Shown here: positions 26,287-34,372 of the stretch, one piece after another
Layout: each line of letters opens with the position of its first letter
Numbering within the stretch: position 1 is the stretch's first letter
DNA from: DATFFO01 sp963772815
GTDB taxonomy: Bacteria > Actinomycetota > Acidimicrobiia > Spongiisociales > ZC4RG35
Direction of reading: 5' to 3'
Length of the DNA: 64,000 nt
Assembly: GCA_963772815.1 (NCBI GenBank)
Contig: CAVYYV010000003.1
Span: forward strand, 248,001-312,000
Notes under the pieces: model-generated
The model's input: the letters and a program-made list of their open reading frames with translations, nothing else
The model's database searches: none
Told to the model about the DNA's origin: nothing
Made by a program: the position numbers and the translations under genes

Positions 26287-27291
26287 TCAGACCTGGACGA
26301 CCCGGTTGCCGTCGGCATCGTAGAGATGGCAGGCGACGACATGACCTTCGGAACCCTGCAGCTGTGGCTCGATCTGGGGACAGGGCTCGAATGCGTAACG
26401 GCACCTGGTGCGGAAGCTGCAACCCGACGGTGGATGCAGAGGTGAGGGAACATCGCCTTCGAGAAGGATCCGCTGACGTGATCTCTCCTTGTGTGGGTCG
26501 GGCACGGGCACCGCGGACAACAGCGCCTGCGTATAGGGATGCTTGGGCGAGTCGTACAGACCGTCCCGGTCGGCAACTTCCGCTATCCGTCCCAGGTACA
26601 TGACGGCGATGCGATCCGAGAAGTGCTGCACGGCGGCGAGGTCGTGAGCGATGAACAGATAGGTGAGCCCCAACTCGTCCTGGAGGTCTTCCAGCAGGTT
26701 CATCACCTGGGCCTGGATGGACACATCCAGGGCGGCGATGGGCTCGTCGCAGACGATGAAATCCGGCTCGGTGGCCAGTGCACGGCCCACTCCCACGCGT
26801 TGGCGCTGGCCGCCCGAGAACTCGTGGGGGTAGCGATTGCGGTGGTCTGGATTGAGCCCAACCAGCTCCATCACCTCGCCCACTCGACGCTGACGGTCCG
26901 CTTTGGTGGACCCGATCGAGTGGACCAACAGGGGCTCGGCGATGATGTCGCCTATGGACATGCGGGGGTCGAGCGACGCCATCGGATCCTGAAAGATCAT
27001 CGCCATACGACGCCGGAGTGCACGCAGGTCACGCTTCCCCAGGGAACGAACGTCGATCCCGTCGAAGGTGATGGACCCGGCCGTGGCCTCGACCAGGCGC
27101 AGCAGCGCCAAGCCGGTGGTGGACTTACCGCACCCGGACTCTCCCACCAATCCCAACGACTCGCCTCTATTGACGGTCAGGTCGACGCCGTCCACCGCCT
27201 TCACCGCTCCGGTCTTGCGACGCAGCACCCCCGTGCCGTACACGGGAAAGTGGACCTTCAGGTCCTTCACCTCGAGCAACGGCTCACTCAT
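26287..27291 (-). CDS. oligopeptide/dipeptide ABC transporter ATP-binding protein (DppF-type)
   Basis: A 334-residue ABC ATPase of the second-subunit OppF/DppF type. Walker A GESGCGKST, Q loop FQDPMASLDP, signature FSGGQRQRVGVGRAL, Walker B FIVCDEPIAALD, and the H-loop FIAHDLA are present. The C-terminal oligo_HPY domain has SPKHPYTQALLSAVP and the Cys-containing CSFRTRCRYAFEPC. ATG 27291 overlaps the dppD end by 8 bp. It is the last gene of the importer operon. Confidence 0.93.
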   Translation of the reverse strand: MSEPLLEVKDLKVHFPVYGTGVLRRKTGAVKAVDGVDLTVNRGESLGLVGESGCGKSTTGLALLRLVEATAGSITFDGIDVRSLGKRDLRALRRRMAMIFQDPMASLDPRMSIGDIIAEPLLVHSIGSTKADRQRRVGEVMELVGLNPDHRNRYPHEFSGGQRQRVGVGRALATEPDFIVCDEPIAALDVSIQAQVMNLLEDLQDELGLTYLFIAHDLAAVQHFSDRIAVMYLGRIAEVADRDGLYDSPKHPYTQALLSAVPVPDPHKERSRQRILLEGDVPSPLHPPSGCSFRTRCRYAFEPCPQIEPQLQGSEGHVVACHLYDADGNRVVQV

Positions 27292-28264
27292 AGAGCTCCT
27301 CGGGGTCGAAATGGCACGCCACTTTGTGACCCGGCACGGGTGCCCGCAGTTCGGGCCGCTCGTCGACACAGCGATCCACTGCGTGAGGGCAGCGAGGAGC
27401 GAAGGGACAACCCGGCGGCATATGGAGCGGGTCCGGAGGCAGCCCGGGAATGGCGTTGAGCCGATCCGGGCGACCCGAGCCGGGGATGGGAAGGCTGGCG
27501 AGCAGACCCCGGGTGTAGGGATGACGACGGACGTCGTACAGATCGTCCACGCTCGCCTCTTCCATTATCCGGCCGCCGTAGATCACGATCACCCGATCGG
27601 CAATCCCGGCCACCACACCCAGGTCGTGCGTGATCCAGATCAGCGACATGCCCAAGCGCTCCTGCAAGCCCTCGATCTCATCGATGATCTGAGCCTGGGT
27701 GGTCACGTCGAGTGCAGTCGTTGCCTCGTCGGCGATGAGGATGTCGGGCTCACAGGAGATCCCCATTGCGATCACCACTCGCTGGCGCATTCCGCCCGAG
27801 AACTGGTGGGGATAGTCGTCGAGGCGATCCGCAGCAGACGGGATGCCCACCGCGTCCAACAGCTCGGCGGCCCGATCCCGTGCCGCCCGGCCCTTCAACC
27901 CGAGGTGTAGCTCGATCGGCTCGATCAGCTGCTCACCGATGGTCCGGACCGGGTTGAGAGACGTCATCGGGTCCTGAAAGATCATGGCGATCTTGTTGCC
28001 CCGCACCTTGCGGATGTCGCTCTCCTCCAGCGAGAGCAGGTCGCGGCCCTCGAAGATCGCCTGCCCTTCGACCCGGGCGGGTGGCATTGGCAGCAGCTGC
28101 ATCAGGGCCAAAGTCGACACCGACTTTCCCGAGCCCGACTCCCCCACGATGGCCAGTGTCTCGCCGGGGTCGAGGTGGTAGGAGAGACCGTTGACCACGT
28201 GGGCCCGGCCCTCTCTGATTCCGAAGGTGATCCGGAGATCGTCGACCGTGAGTACCGCGCTCAA
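27284..28264 (-). CDS. oligopeptide/dipeptide ABC transporter ATP-binding protein (DppD-type)
   Basis: A 326-residue ABC ATPase. Walker A GESGSGKSV, Q loop FQDPMTSLNP, signature FSGGMRQRVVIAMGI, Walker B ILIADEATTALD and H-loop WITHDLGVV are all intact. The oligo_HPY C-terminus has RRHPYTRGLLASLP and CPFAPRCPHAVDRC. It overlaps the permease gene upstream by four bases and the second ATPase downstream by eight. With that ATPase it would form the hetero-dimeric motor of the importer. Confidence 0.93.
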   Translation of the reverse strand: MSAVLTVDDLRITFGIREGRAHVVNGLSYHLDPGETLAIVGESGSGKSVSTLALMQLLPMPPARVEGQAIFEGRDLLSLEESDIRKVRGNKIAMIFQDPMTSLNPVRTIGEQLIEPIELHLGLKGRAARDRAAELLDAVGIPSAADRLDDYPHQFSGGMRQRVVIAMGISCEPDILIADEATTALDVTTQAQIIDEIEGLQERLGMSLIWITHDLGVVAGIADRVIVIYGGRIMEEASVDDLYDVRRHPYTRGLLASLPIPGSGRPDRLNAIPGLPPDPLHMPPGCPFAPRCPHAVDRCVDERPELRAPVPGHKVACHFDPEELYE

Positions 28265-29178
28265 GCTCCGGCTCCTCGAGATTCGATCACAGAACGCTGC
28301 TGGGGATCGAGTGCGTCCCGGAGCCCGTCACCCACGAAGTTGAACGACATCACCGTCACCACGATGGCCAGCCCGGGAAAGAAGGCCATCCATGGCGCCT
28401 GTTGGAAGAACTGCCGCCCGTCGGTGAGCATCCGGCCCCAGGCCGGGTCGGGCGGCTGCACCCCGAGGCCGAGAAACGACAGGGCCGCCTCGGCCAGGAT
28501 GGCGAAGGCCAGGCTCAGCGAGGTCTGGACGATGATCGGGGCGATCACGTTGGGGAGAATGTGGGTGCGAAGGATGCGGAAGTCGCTCGCCCCCACGGAG
28601 CGAGCCGCCCGCACGAAGACCGACTCCTTCAAGCCCAGCACCGAGCCCCGCGTGATGCGAGCGAATATCGGCGTGTAGACGATGCCGATGGCGATCATGG
28701 CGTTGACTATCCCCGAGCCGAGCGAGGCCACGATGGCTATGGCCAGCATGATGGCCGGGATCGAGAGGAGGACGTCCATGATCCGCATCAGGACCGAGTC
28801 CACCGCCCCGCCGTAGTATCCGGCGATCAGGCCCACGGGCACACCCACCCCGAGGGCGATTCCCACCGAGATGGCTCCCACCTCGAGAGACACGCGTGAT
28901 GCGACCACCACCCGGCTGAACACGTCCCGCCCGATGTTGTCGGTCCCGAATAGGTGGGTCCACGACGGCCCGGTCAGGCGGTTCGGAATGTCGACCCCGT
29001 TGATCTCGTACGGGGCAATGACGTGGGCGAAGATCGCCACGACGATGAGGAGCCCGAGGATGAAGAGACCGGCCACGGCGAGACGGTTGCGCACCACGGT
29101 CTCGATCGTGGTGCGAAGTCGAGAGCGGTGCTCGACGGGTGGCTCGCCGGCGGCGACGCCGGCAGTGGGGTCAGTCAT
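28261..29178 (-). CDS. peptide ABC transporter permease (DppC-type)
   Basis: A 305-residue inner-membrane permease. One helix near residues 32-55, an outside loop (VDIPNRLTGPSWTHLFGTDN), then five further helices form the BPD_transp_1 core. The EAA loop reads VRAARSVGASDFRILRTHIL. The outer loop between helix 1 and GTDNIGRDVFSRV is about 35 residues, normal for DppC; compare the second operon's DppC with its large insert. It overlaps the DppB-type gene by 8 bp. Confidence 0.92.
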   Translation of the reverse strand: MTDPTAGVAAGEPPVEHRSRLRTTIETVVRNRLAVAGLFILGLLIVVAIFAHVIAPYEINGVDIPNRLTGPSWTHLFGTDNIGRDVFSRVVVASRVSLEVGAISVGIALGVGVPVGLIAGYYGGAVDSVLMRIMDVLLSIPAIMLAIAIVASLGSGIVNAMIAIGIVYTPIFARITRGSVLGLKESVFVRAARSVGASDFRILRTHILPNVIAPIIVQTSLSLAFAILAEAALSFLGLGVQPPDPAWGRMLTDGRQFFQQAPWMAFFPGLAIVVTVMSFNFVGDGLRDALDPQQRSVIESRGAGA

Positions 29179-30115
29179 ATCTAATCCTCGGATCGAGCCA
29201 GCCGTAGAGGAGGTCGACCACCAGGTTGATGGTCAGGAAGAGCAGAGCGATGTAGAGGACCGTGCCCTGGAGCAGGGTGTAGTCGCGGTCGCCGATGGCC
29301 CGATAGGCGAGGCGGCCGATACCGGGCCAGGCGAAGACGATCTCCACCACCACCACGCCTCCGAGCAGGAAGCCGAGCTGTAGCCCGACCACCGTGATGA
29401 TCGGGATCCAGGCATTGGGGAGGACGTGGTCCTTGAGCACGTGCCACCGACTCAAGCCCTTGGCCCGGGCGGTGCGTGTGTAGTCCTGGTTGAGGGCCTC
29501 GAGGACCGCCGAGCGCACGAAGCGGAAGATGATCGACCCCGACACCAGCCCCACCGCCAGGGCAGGGAGGACGAGGTGGTGCAGCCACTGGAGCGGATCA
29601 TCGAAGATGGACACGTACCCCGAAGCGGGGAACCACCCCAGGATCGAGGCGAAGACGAGGATGTAGATCACCCCGGCCCAGAAGTCGGGAATGGACACGC
29701 CGACCTGGCTGGCGGCGGTGGCCAGGTAGTCCAGCTTGGATCCGGAGCGAACCGCCGAGATGATGCCCAGCGGCACCCCCACCAGCAGGGCGATCAGCAG
29801 AGCCGCTCCGGCCAGCGTGAGGGTGGCCGGAAGGCGTTGCAGAACCAGTTGTGTCACCGGCTGACCGCTGCGAAAGCTCACCCCCAGGTCTCCCGTCACC
29901 GCCCCTCCCAACCAGCCCAGGTACTGGGTGACCAGGGGCTGGTCGAGACCGGCCCGGTGACGGAGAGCCTGGTAGATCTCGGGGTCGAACCGGGTCCCCA
30001 GAGCGAGGCGAACCGGATCGCCCGGCACGATGTGGATGAGGGCGAACACGACGATGCTCACCCCCAACAGCGCTATCAGCATCTGGCCGATGCGCCGGAC
30101 GATGTACCCGGTCAC
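29171..30115 (-). CDS. peptide ABC transporter permease (DppB-type)
   Basis: A 314-residue inner-membrane permease with about six helices. The start MTGYIVRRIGQMLIALLGVS, the GDPVRLALG text after helix 1, and the EAA loop TRTARAKGLSRWHVLKDHVL are standard. It ends GWLDPRIRYD as in other DppB proteins. It lies 34 bp downstream of the substrate-binding lipoprotein and overlaps dppC by 8 bp. Confidence 0.92.
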   Translation of the reverse strand: MTGYIVRRIGQMLIALLGVSIVVFALIHIVPGDPVRLALGTRFDPEIYQALRHRAGLDQPLVTQYLGWLGGAVTGDLGVSFRSGQPVTQLVLQRLPATLTLAGAALLIALLVGVPLGIISAVRSGSKLDYLATAASQVGVSIPDFWAGVIYILVFASILGWFPASGYVSIFDDPLQWLHHLVLPALAVGLVSGSIIFRFVRSAVLEALNQDYTRTARAKGLSRWHVLKDHVLPNAWIPIITVVGLQLGFLLGGVVVVEIVFAWPGIGRLAYRAIGDRDYTLLQGTVLYIALLFLTINLVVDLLYGWLDPRIRYD

Positions 30116-30149
30116 CGGATGTCTCCGATGACCGGGTCATCTGGCCGCG

Positions 30150-31775
30150 TCACCGATTGAGCTTCGTGCTGACGAACCTGACCGCGTTGTCGCCTCGCAC
30201 CGAGAAGCCCTCCACCTGCGGGCCCCAGGCCTGGATGTTCTCGGGGTTGTACAGATAGATGTAGGAGGCGTCGTCGACGATCATCTCCGCCGCCTGGTCA
30301 TACAGCGCCTTGCGGGCATCCGGATCGGTCTCCACCCGGGCCTGGTCCAACAGGTCATCCACCTGAGAGTTGGAGTAGCCCTGGAAGTTGAAGTTGCCGT
30401 CCGTGTGATGCTGGGCGTAGTAGAAGTCGTCCGGATCGATGTTGCCGATCCAGCTCAACATGAAGGCATCGAAGTCACCGCTGCCCTCCCGGTCTAGCCA
30501 GGTGTTGAAGTCGACATCGTCGATCTGCACCGTGATTCCCAGCGGCTGCAGCTCGGAGGCGATCACCTCGGCCTGAGTCACTGTCTCGGGGTAGTCCGAG
30601 GTGACCAGCATGTCGATGTTCAGATCGGACACGCCCGCATCATCCAGCAGCGCCTGGGCACCCTGGGTGTCACCCGGCTGGAACGGCGCGTACTCGTGGT
30701 ACCAGAAGCTGTTCTCGGGGATCGCCGTCTCGTTGGGAGTCGCGGCACCGAACTGCGCCGCCTCAGCGATATCGGCCCGGTTGATGGCCATGGCGATCGC
30801 CCTGCGAACCCGCACGTCATCGAACGGCTTGCGGTTCTCGTTCAAGGCGAAGTAGTGATAGGTCCCACTGGGTGTGCGACCGACCATCACAGAGTTGTCG
30901 TTGGCCAGCGAATCGAGCTGCTGGGGTGGCACCGAGTCGATCCAGTCCACTGCTCCGGTCTGGAGATCGGTGAGTTTCGTGGTCTCGTCGGGTATCTGAC
31001 GGAACTGGATGCCGTCCAGGAATGGGCCGTCACCCCAGTAGTCGGGATTCTTCTCCAGGATGATTCCCTGGTCGGGGCTGGAAGAGACGAAGCGGAATGG
31101 CCCCGTCCCCACCGGATGGGTGTCGATCGAGCCGTCGTCCACGATCTCCTTGGGGATGATCGCCATCCCCTTGAACCCACCGATGTTCACCAACAGGTTG
31201 GGAGTGGGGCGGGTCAGATGGATCTCAACGGTGGAGTCGTCCACTGCGGTCACGGAATCCACCGAACCGAAGCGGTAGGCGTTGTTGGCCCCCACATCGG
31301 GATCCATGATCCGGTTGTAGGAATACACCACGTCGTCGGCGGTCAAGGGGCGGCCGTTGTGGAAGGTGACACCATCACGAAGATGGAAGGTCCAGGTGAG
31401 CTGGTCGTCGGAGATGTCCCAGCTCTCGGCCAGGGCAGGCTCCATCGTCAGGTCGTCTCCGGGCTGGACGAGTGTGTCGTAGACGTTCTCGAGCACCTGG
31501 AAACTGGCGTAGGCCGAGGTCAGGTGAGGGTCGAGGCGATCGGGCTCGGCGCCCTGGGCGGCGATCAGCACGTTGCTCCCCCCGGACGGAGCGGCGGTGG
31601 TGCCGGGAGCCGCAGTCGTGGCCGAGGTGCTGCCTCCTCCACTCGGGGCCGTGGTAACGGTGGTGCTGCTGGAGCCCACGTCCACACTCTGGCCGGAGCT
31701 GCAGGCGGTGAGCACCATGGCCAGCGCGGCCAGGACGGCGATATAGGTCGTCCATCGTTTTCGGGAGGTTCTCAT
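30150..31775 (-). CDS. peptide ABC transporter substrate-binding lipoprotein (SBP family 5)
   Basis: A 541-residue extracytoplasmic solute-binding lipoprotein. The signal ends in the lipobox LTAC with the lipid-bearing Cys at residue 25, followed by a Ser/Thr/Gly linker to about residue 66. The rest is an SBP_bac_5 domain: NVYDTLVQPGDDLTMEPALA, VTFHNGRPLTADDVVYSYNR, HPVGTGPFRFV and the typical LNENRKPFDDVRVRRAIAMA. ATG 31775 is chosen because AAAGGA lies 11 bases upstream and the signal peptide begins there. It is only 23 bp downstream of the XRE-cupin gene, so both are probably on one transcript. Confidence 0.92.
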   Translation of the reverse strand: MRTSRKRWTTYIAVLAALAMVLTACSSGQSVDVGSSSTTVTTAPSGGGSTSATTAAPGTTAAPSGGSNVLIAAQGAEPDRLDPHLTSAYASFQVLENVYDTLVQPGDDLTMEPALAESWDISDDQLTWTFHLRDGVTFHNGRPLTADDVVYSYNRIMDPDVGANNAYRFGSVDSVTAVDDSTVEIHLTRPTPNLLVNIGGFKGMAIIPKEIVDDGSIDTHPVGTGPFRFVSSSPDQGIILEKNPDYWGDGPFLDGIQFRQIPDETTKLTDLQTGAVDWIDSVPPQQLDSLANDNSVMVGRTPSGTYHYFALNENRKPFDDVRVRRAIAMAINRADIAEAAQFGAATPNETAIPENSFWYHEYAPFQPGDTQGAQALLDDAGVSDLNIDMLVTSDYPETVTQAEVIASELQPLGITVQIDDVDFNTWLDREGSGDFDAFMLSWIGNIDPDDFYYAQHHTDGNFNFQGYSNSQVDDLLDQARVETDPDARKALYDQAAEMIVDDASYIYLYNPENIQAWGPQVEGFSVRGDNAVRFVSTKLNR

Positions 31776-31798
31776 AGGGGTTCGGTCCTTTCTCGCTT

Positions 31799-32392
31799 TC
31801 AGAAGCTGGGTGGGGTCACAGCCCCTACCACGGTTGCCTCGCTGTCGGTCTGGTTTGCCCACCAGTGGGGAACCGATGGGTCGTAGGTGATCGCGTCGCC
31901 GGAAGACAGCTCATGAATCTCGTCCCCTACTCCCACGACCAGATCGCCCTGCATAACCAGGACGCATTCCTCGCCTTGGTGGCCGAAGGGGTTGTTCCGG
32001 TTGGAGAAGCCCGGGGGTATGCGGGTCTGGAGCATCTCCAGGGCGCCTCGCAGGTTGGGGGTGACGAGCTCGTAGACGAGCCCGTCGAATCCGAGCTGTA
32101 ACCGGGCGCGATCGGCTCGACGCACGACCATTGGGCCGTGATCGGCGCCGGTGACGGCCTCGACCAGATCGCCGATCCGCAACCCGAGAGCCGTGGCGAT
32201 CTTCTGGAGAGTCCGGAAAGACGGATTGCCCTTGCCCCTTTCGATCTGGGAGAGAGACCCGGTGGAGATGCCGGCTGCATCGGCCAGCTGTTGCACGGTG
32301 AACCGACCCGACCTCTCCTGGCGGATCATCTCGCCCAATCTCACGGCTGCCGCCTCGTCCACCCGCGACGCCTCGTCCCGTCCCGTGCTCAA
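31799..32392 (-). CDS. XRE-cupin transcriptional regulator
   Basis: A 197-residue regulator with an XRE helix-turn-helix (about 18-75: FTVQQLADAAGISTGSLSQI, ERGKGNPSFRTLQKIATALG) and a C-terminal cupin_2 beta barrel (about 120-190: GFSNRNNPFGHQGEECVLVM, VGDEIHELSSGDAITYDPSV, PHWWAN). This PuuR/SutR-like architecture binds a small ligand in the cupin and represses nearby uptake or catabolic genes. TTG 32392 is the likely start, with AAGGGG upstream. The peptide importer operon follows after 23 bp, and tandem TTCA-N6-TGAA sites lie 30-60 bp upstream. Confidence 0.87.
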   Translation of the reverse strand: MSTGRDEASRVDEAAAVRLGEMIRQERSGRFTVQQLADAAGISTGSLSQIERGKGNPSFRTLQKIATALGLRIGDLVEAVTGADHGPMVVRRADRARLQLGFDGLVYELVTPNLRGALEMLQTRIPPGFSNRNNPFGHQGEECVLVMQGDLVVGVGDEIHELSSGDAITYDPSVPHWWANQTDSEATVVGAVTPPSF

Positions 32393-32421
32393 TCGAGCCC
32401 CTTCATCGCAATGCCACAGCT

Positions 32422-32451
32422 TTCAACATAGTGAACGTTCAATATAGTGAA
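32422..32451 (-). promoter_or_regulatory. tandem operator-like site ahead of XRE-cupin/peptide importer operon
   Basis: Two 14-bp units, TTCAACATAGTGAA (32422-32435) and TTCAATATAGTGAA (32438-32451), repeat with a 16-bp period. Each has TTCA-N6-TGAA dyad symmetry, and the junction forms a perfect TGAACGTTCA palindrome (32432-32441). This is the only AT-rich stretch for several kilobases and lies 30-60 bp upstream of the regulator start. It is a likely binding site for the encoded XRE-cupin protein, giving autoregulation of the whole operon. Confidence 0.6.
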
Positions 32452-32530
32452 GAGAAGTTCACCGCGCTCACGGATGGCAGGATGGTTTTCGCGGGTAGCG
32501 AACCCCGCCGGTCGTCTGGTCAGGCCGGCG

Positions 32531-33517
32531 TCAACGGGTGTACCAGCGGCACATGGCGACGGTGAGTCGCTCCATGGTGACCCGATGTGTGTCTTCGGGC
32601 TCGGTCTTGAGGACACGATCCGCCCGGAGCACGGCCTCCTGTGCCAGACGCAGGGCCGAGTCCGGCACTCGCCCCCGCGACCGCCACAAACGATCCACGC
32701 GACGATCGGAGGAACGTGCCCCCATCCACTCACCCAGCGTGGCGCGGTCCGGTGCCGCCGCTGCCAGCGACCGCCGCCGAAGGTCTCCGTCCAGTGCTCC
32801 CACCACCTGGAGCGGGTGGCCGTGGGTGAGGAAATCCGCCAGACGACGCAGGGCCTGGCCCGCATCCCCCTTCTCGAGTGCGTCGAGGTAGAGGAACAGG
32901 GGTTCTTCGGGCCGATTCCTAAACCGGTTCAGGATCAGCTCGGGCGTGATCTTGCCCCGGTGCTCGCGCAGCTGATCTAGCGCCCGGGACATGGCTGCAG
33001 TGTCGGTGCCGAACCTCTGGACGAGCGCCTCGGCCGCACCTTTCTCGAACACCAGATCGCGGCTCCGGATCTCCTGGGCCAGCCATTGGGAGGCCTGGCG
33101 CTCCCACATCTTCTTGATCGAGACCGTTTCCGCTCCCTCTTTCGCAACTGCGGCAAGGGGTTTGGGCAGTCGACCCTCGACCACCACAACGACCGAGACC
33201 GCGGCCGGGTCGCGCTGGCCGATCAACTCGGCCAGGATCTCCGACTCCGTCGCCTGCAGGCTCTGCGCGTCGACCACCATCAGGCCCTGTGCGCCACCAA
33301 ACAGCGACCCGGACTGGAGGATCGGGACCGCCGGCTCCAGTTCCGCGCGTAGGGATCCCTCTCCCTCCTCACCGGCACCGCGTCCCGGAACGTCGATGCG
33401 CACGACATCCGGCGGCGAGACACCTGACTCTGTCAGCAGACGGTGGGCAGTGGAGAGCATCTCCTCCCGCTCACCCGGCCCGGCGCCAGAGGGACCGGAG
33501 ATGACATAGAGCGACAC
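32531..33517 (-). CDS. holA: DNA polymerase III delta subunit
   Basis: A 328-residue HolA, the subunit that opens the beta sliding clamp in the clamp loader. Features are an N-terminal nucleotide-fold part (MSLYVISGPSGAG, SGSLFGGAQGLMVVD), the middle lid (EIRSRDLVFEKGAAEALVQR), GTDTAAMSRALDQLR, and the helical collar ending LTVAMCRWY. The start is GTG 33517. It ends 138 bp from the XRE-cupin start, the two being in the same direction. It is close to comEC/comEA, a typical bacterial grouping. Confidence 0.88.
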   Translation of the reverse strand: MSLYVISGPSGAGPGEREEMLSTAHRLLTESGVSPPDVVRIDVPGRGAGEEGEGSLRAELEPAVPILQSGSLFGGAQGLMVVDAQSLQATESEILAELIGQRDPAAVSVVVVVEGRLPKPLAAVAKEGAETVSIKKMWERQASQWLAQEIRSRDLVFEKGAAEALVQRFGTDTAAMSRALDQLREHRGKITPELILNRFRNRPEEPLFLYLDALEKGDAGQALRRLADFLTHGHPLQVVGALDGDLRRRSLAAAAPDRATLGEWMGARSSDRRVDRLWRSRGRVPDSALRLAQEAVLRADRVLKTEPEDTHRVTMERLTVAMCRWYTR

Positions 33518-33520
33518 TTC

Positions 33521-34307
33521 TCAACCTACCCGTCGGTCCCACAAACGCGTCAACTCGGCCGCGATGGCGACATCGTGAACTCGGATCATGTCCGCCCCGT
33601 GCTCGAGCGCCATCGTGATGTAGGCGCCTACCCGGTGGATGTCGCGCTTGCGAGGGATCGGCACCAGGAGCGTCCGCTTCAGGACCTGGAACTCGTCGGC
33701 GTGGCGGATCACCTCCAGCTGGAGACAGGTGTATGCGGCGTAGTTGCCCCGATGGTTGACGGCGATGCCCGGGTCGACGATCACTCTGTTGGCCACCGCC
33801 TGAGGAAGGACACCGAGAAGGCGGGCGAGCTCCCGGGCCGTCGCCTTCGCCTTGTCTGGAAGCAGATCGACCTCGTTAACGGCATGGGGATGATCGGCGT
33901 CGACGTGGACTGCCACTGCGGCGACCGCCGAGCCGGAGAGGACCTCAACCATCGCCGGCAGCCGTAGCCCCTCCCCCCCCGGTGTCATCCACGATGGCCG
34001 CCCCGACTTCCACGGCGGCGACGGCCACCTCTGGCTTCCACGTGTCGACGGAGACGATGAACCCCCGCTCGACCAGGGCCTCGACCGCGGGCAGAAGTCG
34101 GCCTATCTCCCGATCCGGGTCGATGGTGGAGTTCTTCCAATGTGACGACTGCCCACCCACGTCGAAAAGGTCCGCGCCCCAGTCCCTGTAGCGCTCGGCC
34201 AGGGCCACCGCTTCCCGGGGCGAGGCAGCCACGGTGTGCTTGGTCTCAGACTCCCGGGAGACGTTGATCACGCCCATGATGTGCGTCCCGTGCCCGAATC
34301 GGAGCAC
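33521..34307 (-). pseudogene. dihydropteroate synthase-like protein, single-base frameshift
   Basis: Two frames join to a 261-residue TIM barrel of the pterin-binding (DHPS) family. The first frame has MGVINVSRESETKH, GADLFDVGGQSSHW, and IVSVDTWKPEVA; after a run of eight G on the minus strand (about 33976-33983) the second continues EGLRLPAMVEVLSGSAVAA, RVIVDPGIAVNHRGN and IRVHDVAIAAEL. With seven G the protein is continuous. The normal pABA-loop 'DSFSDGG' is replaced by ESETKHT, so it may not act as a true folate-pathway DHPS. The start is GTG 34307. It precedes holA by 3 bp. Confidence 0.8.
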
Positions 34308-34372
34308 ATGGTCCCCAGCCCTGGATTTGCCCTTCGAACATGTGTCGAGTGTCCACCGATTGGACTACCGAG

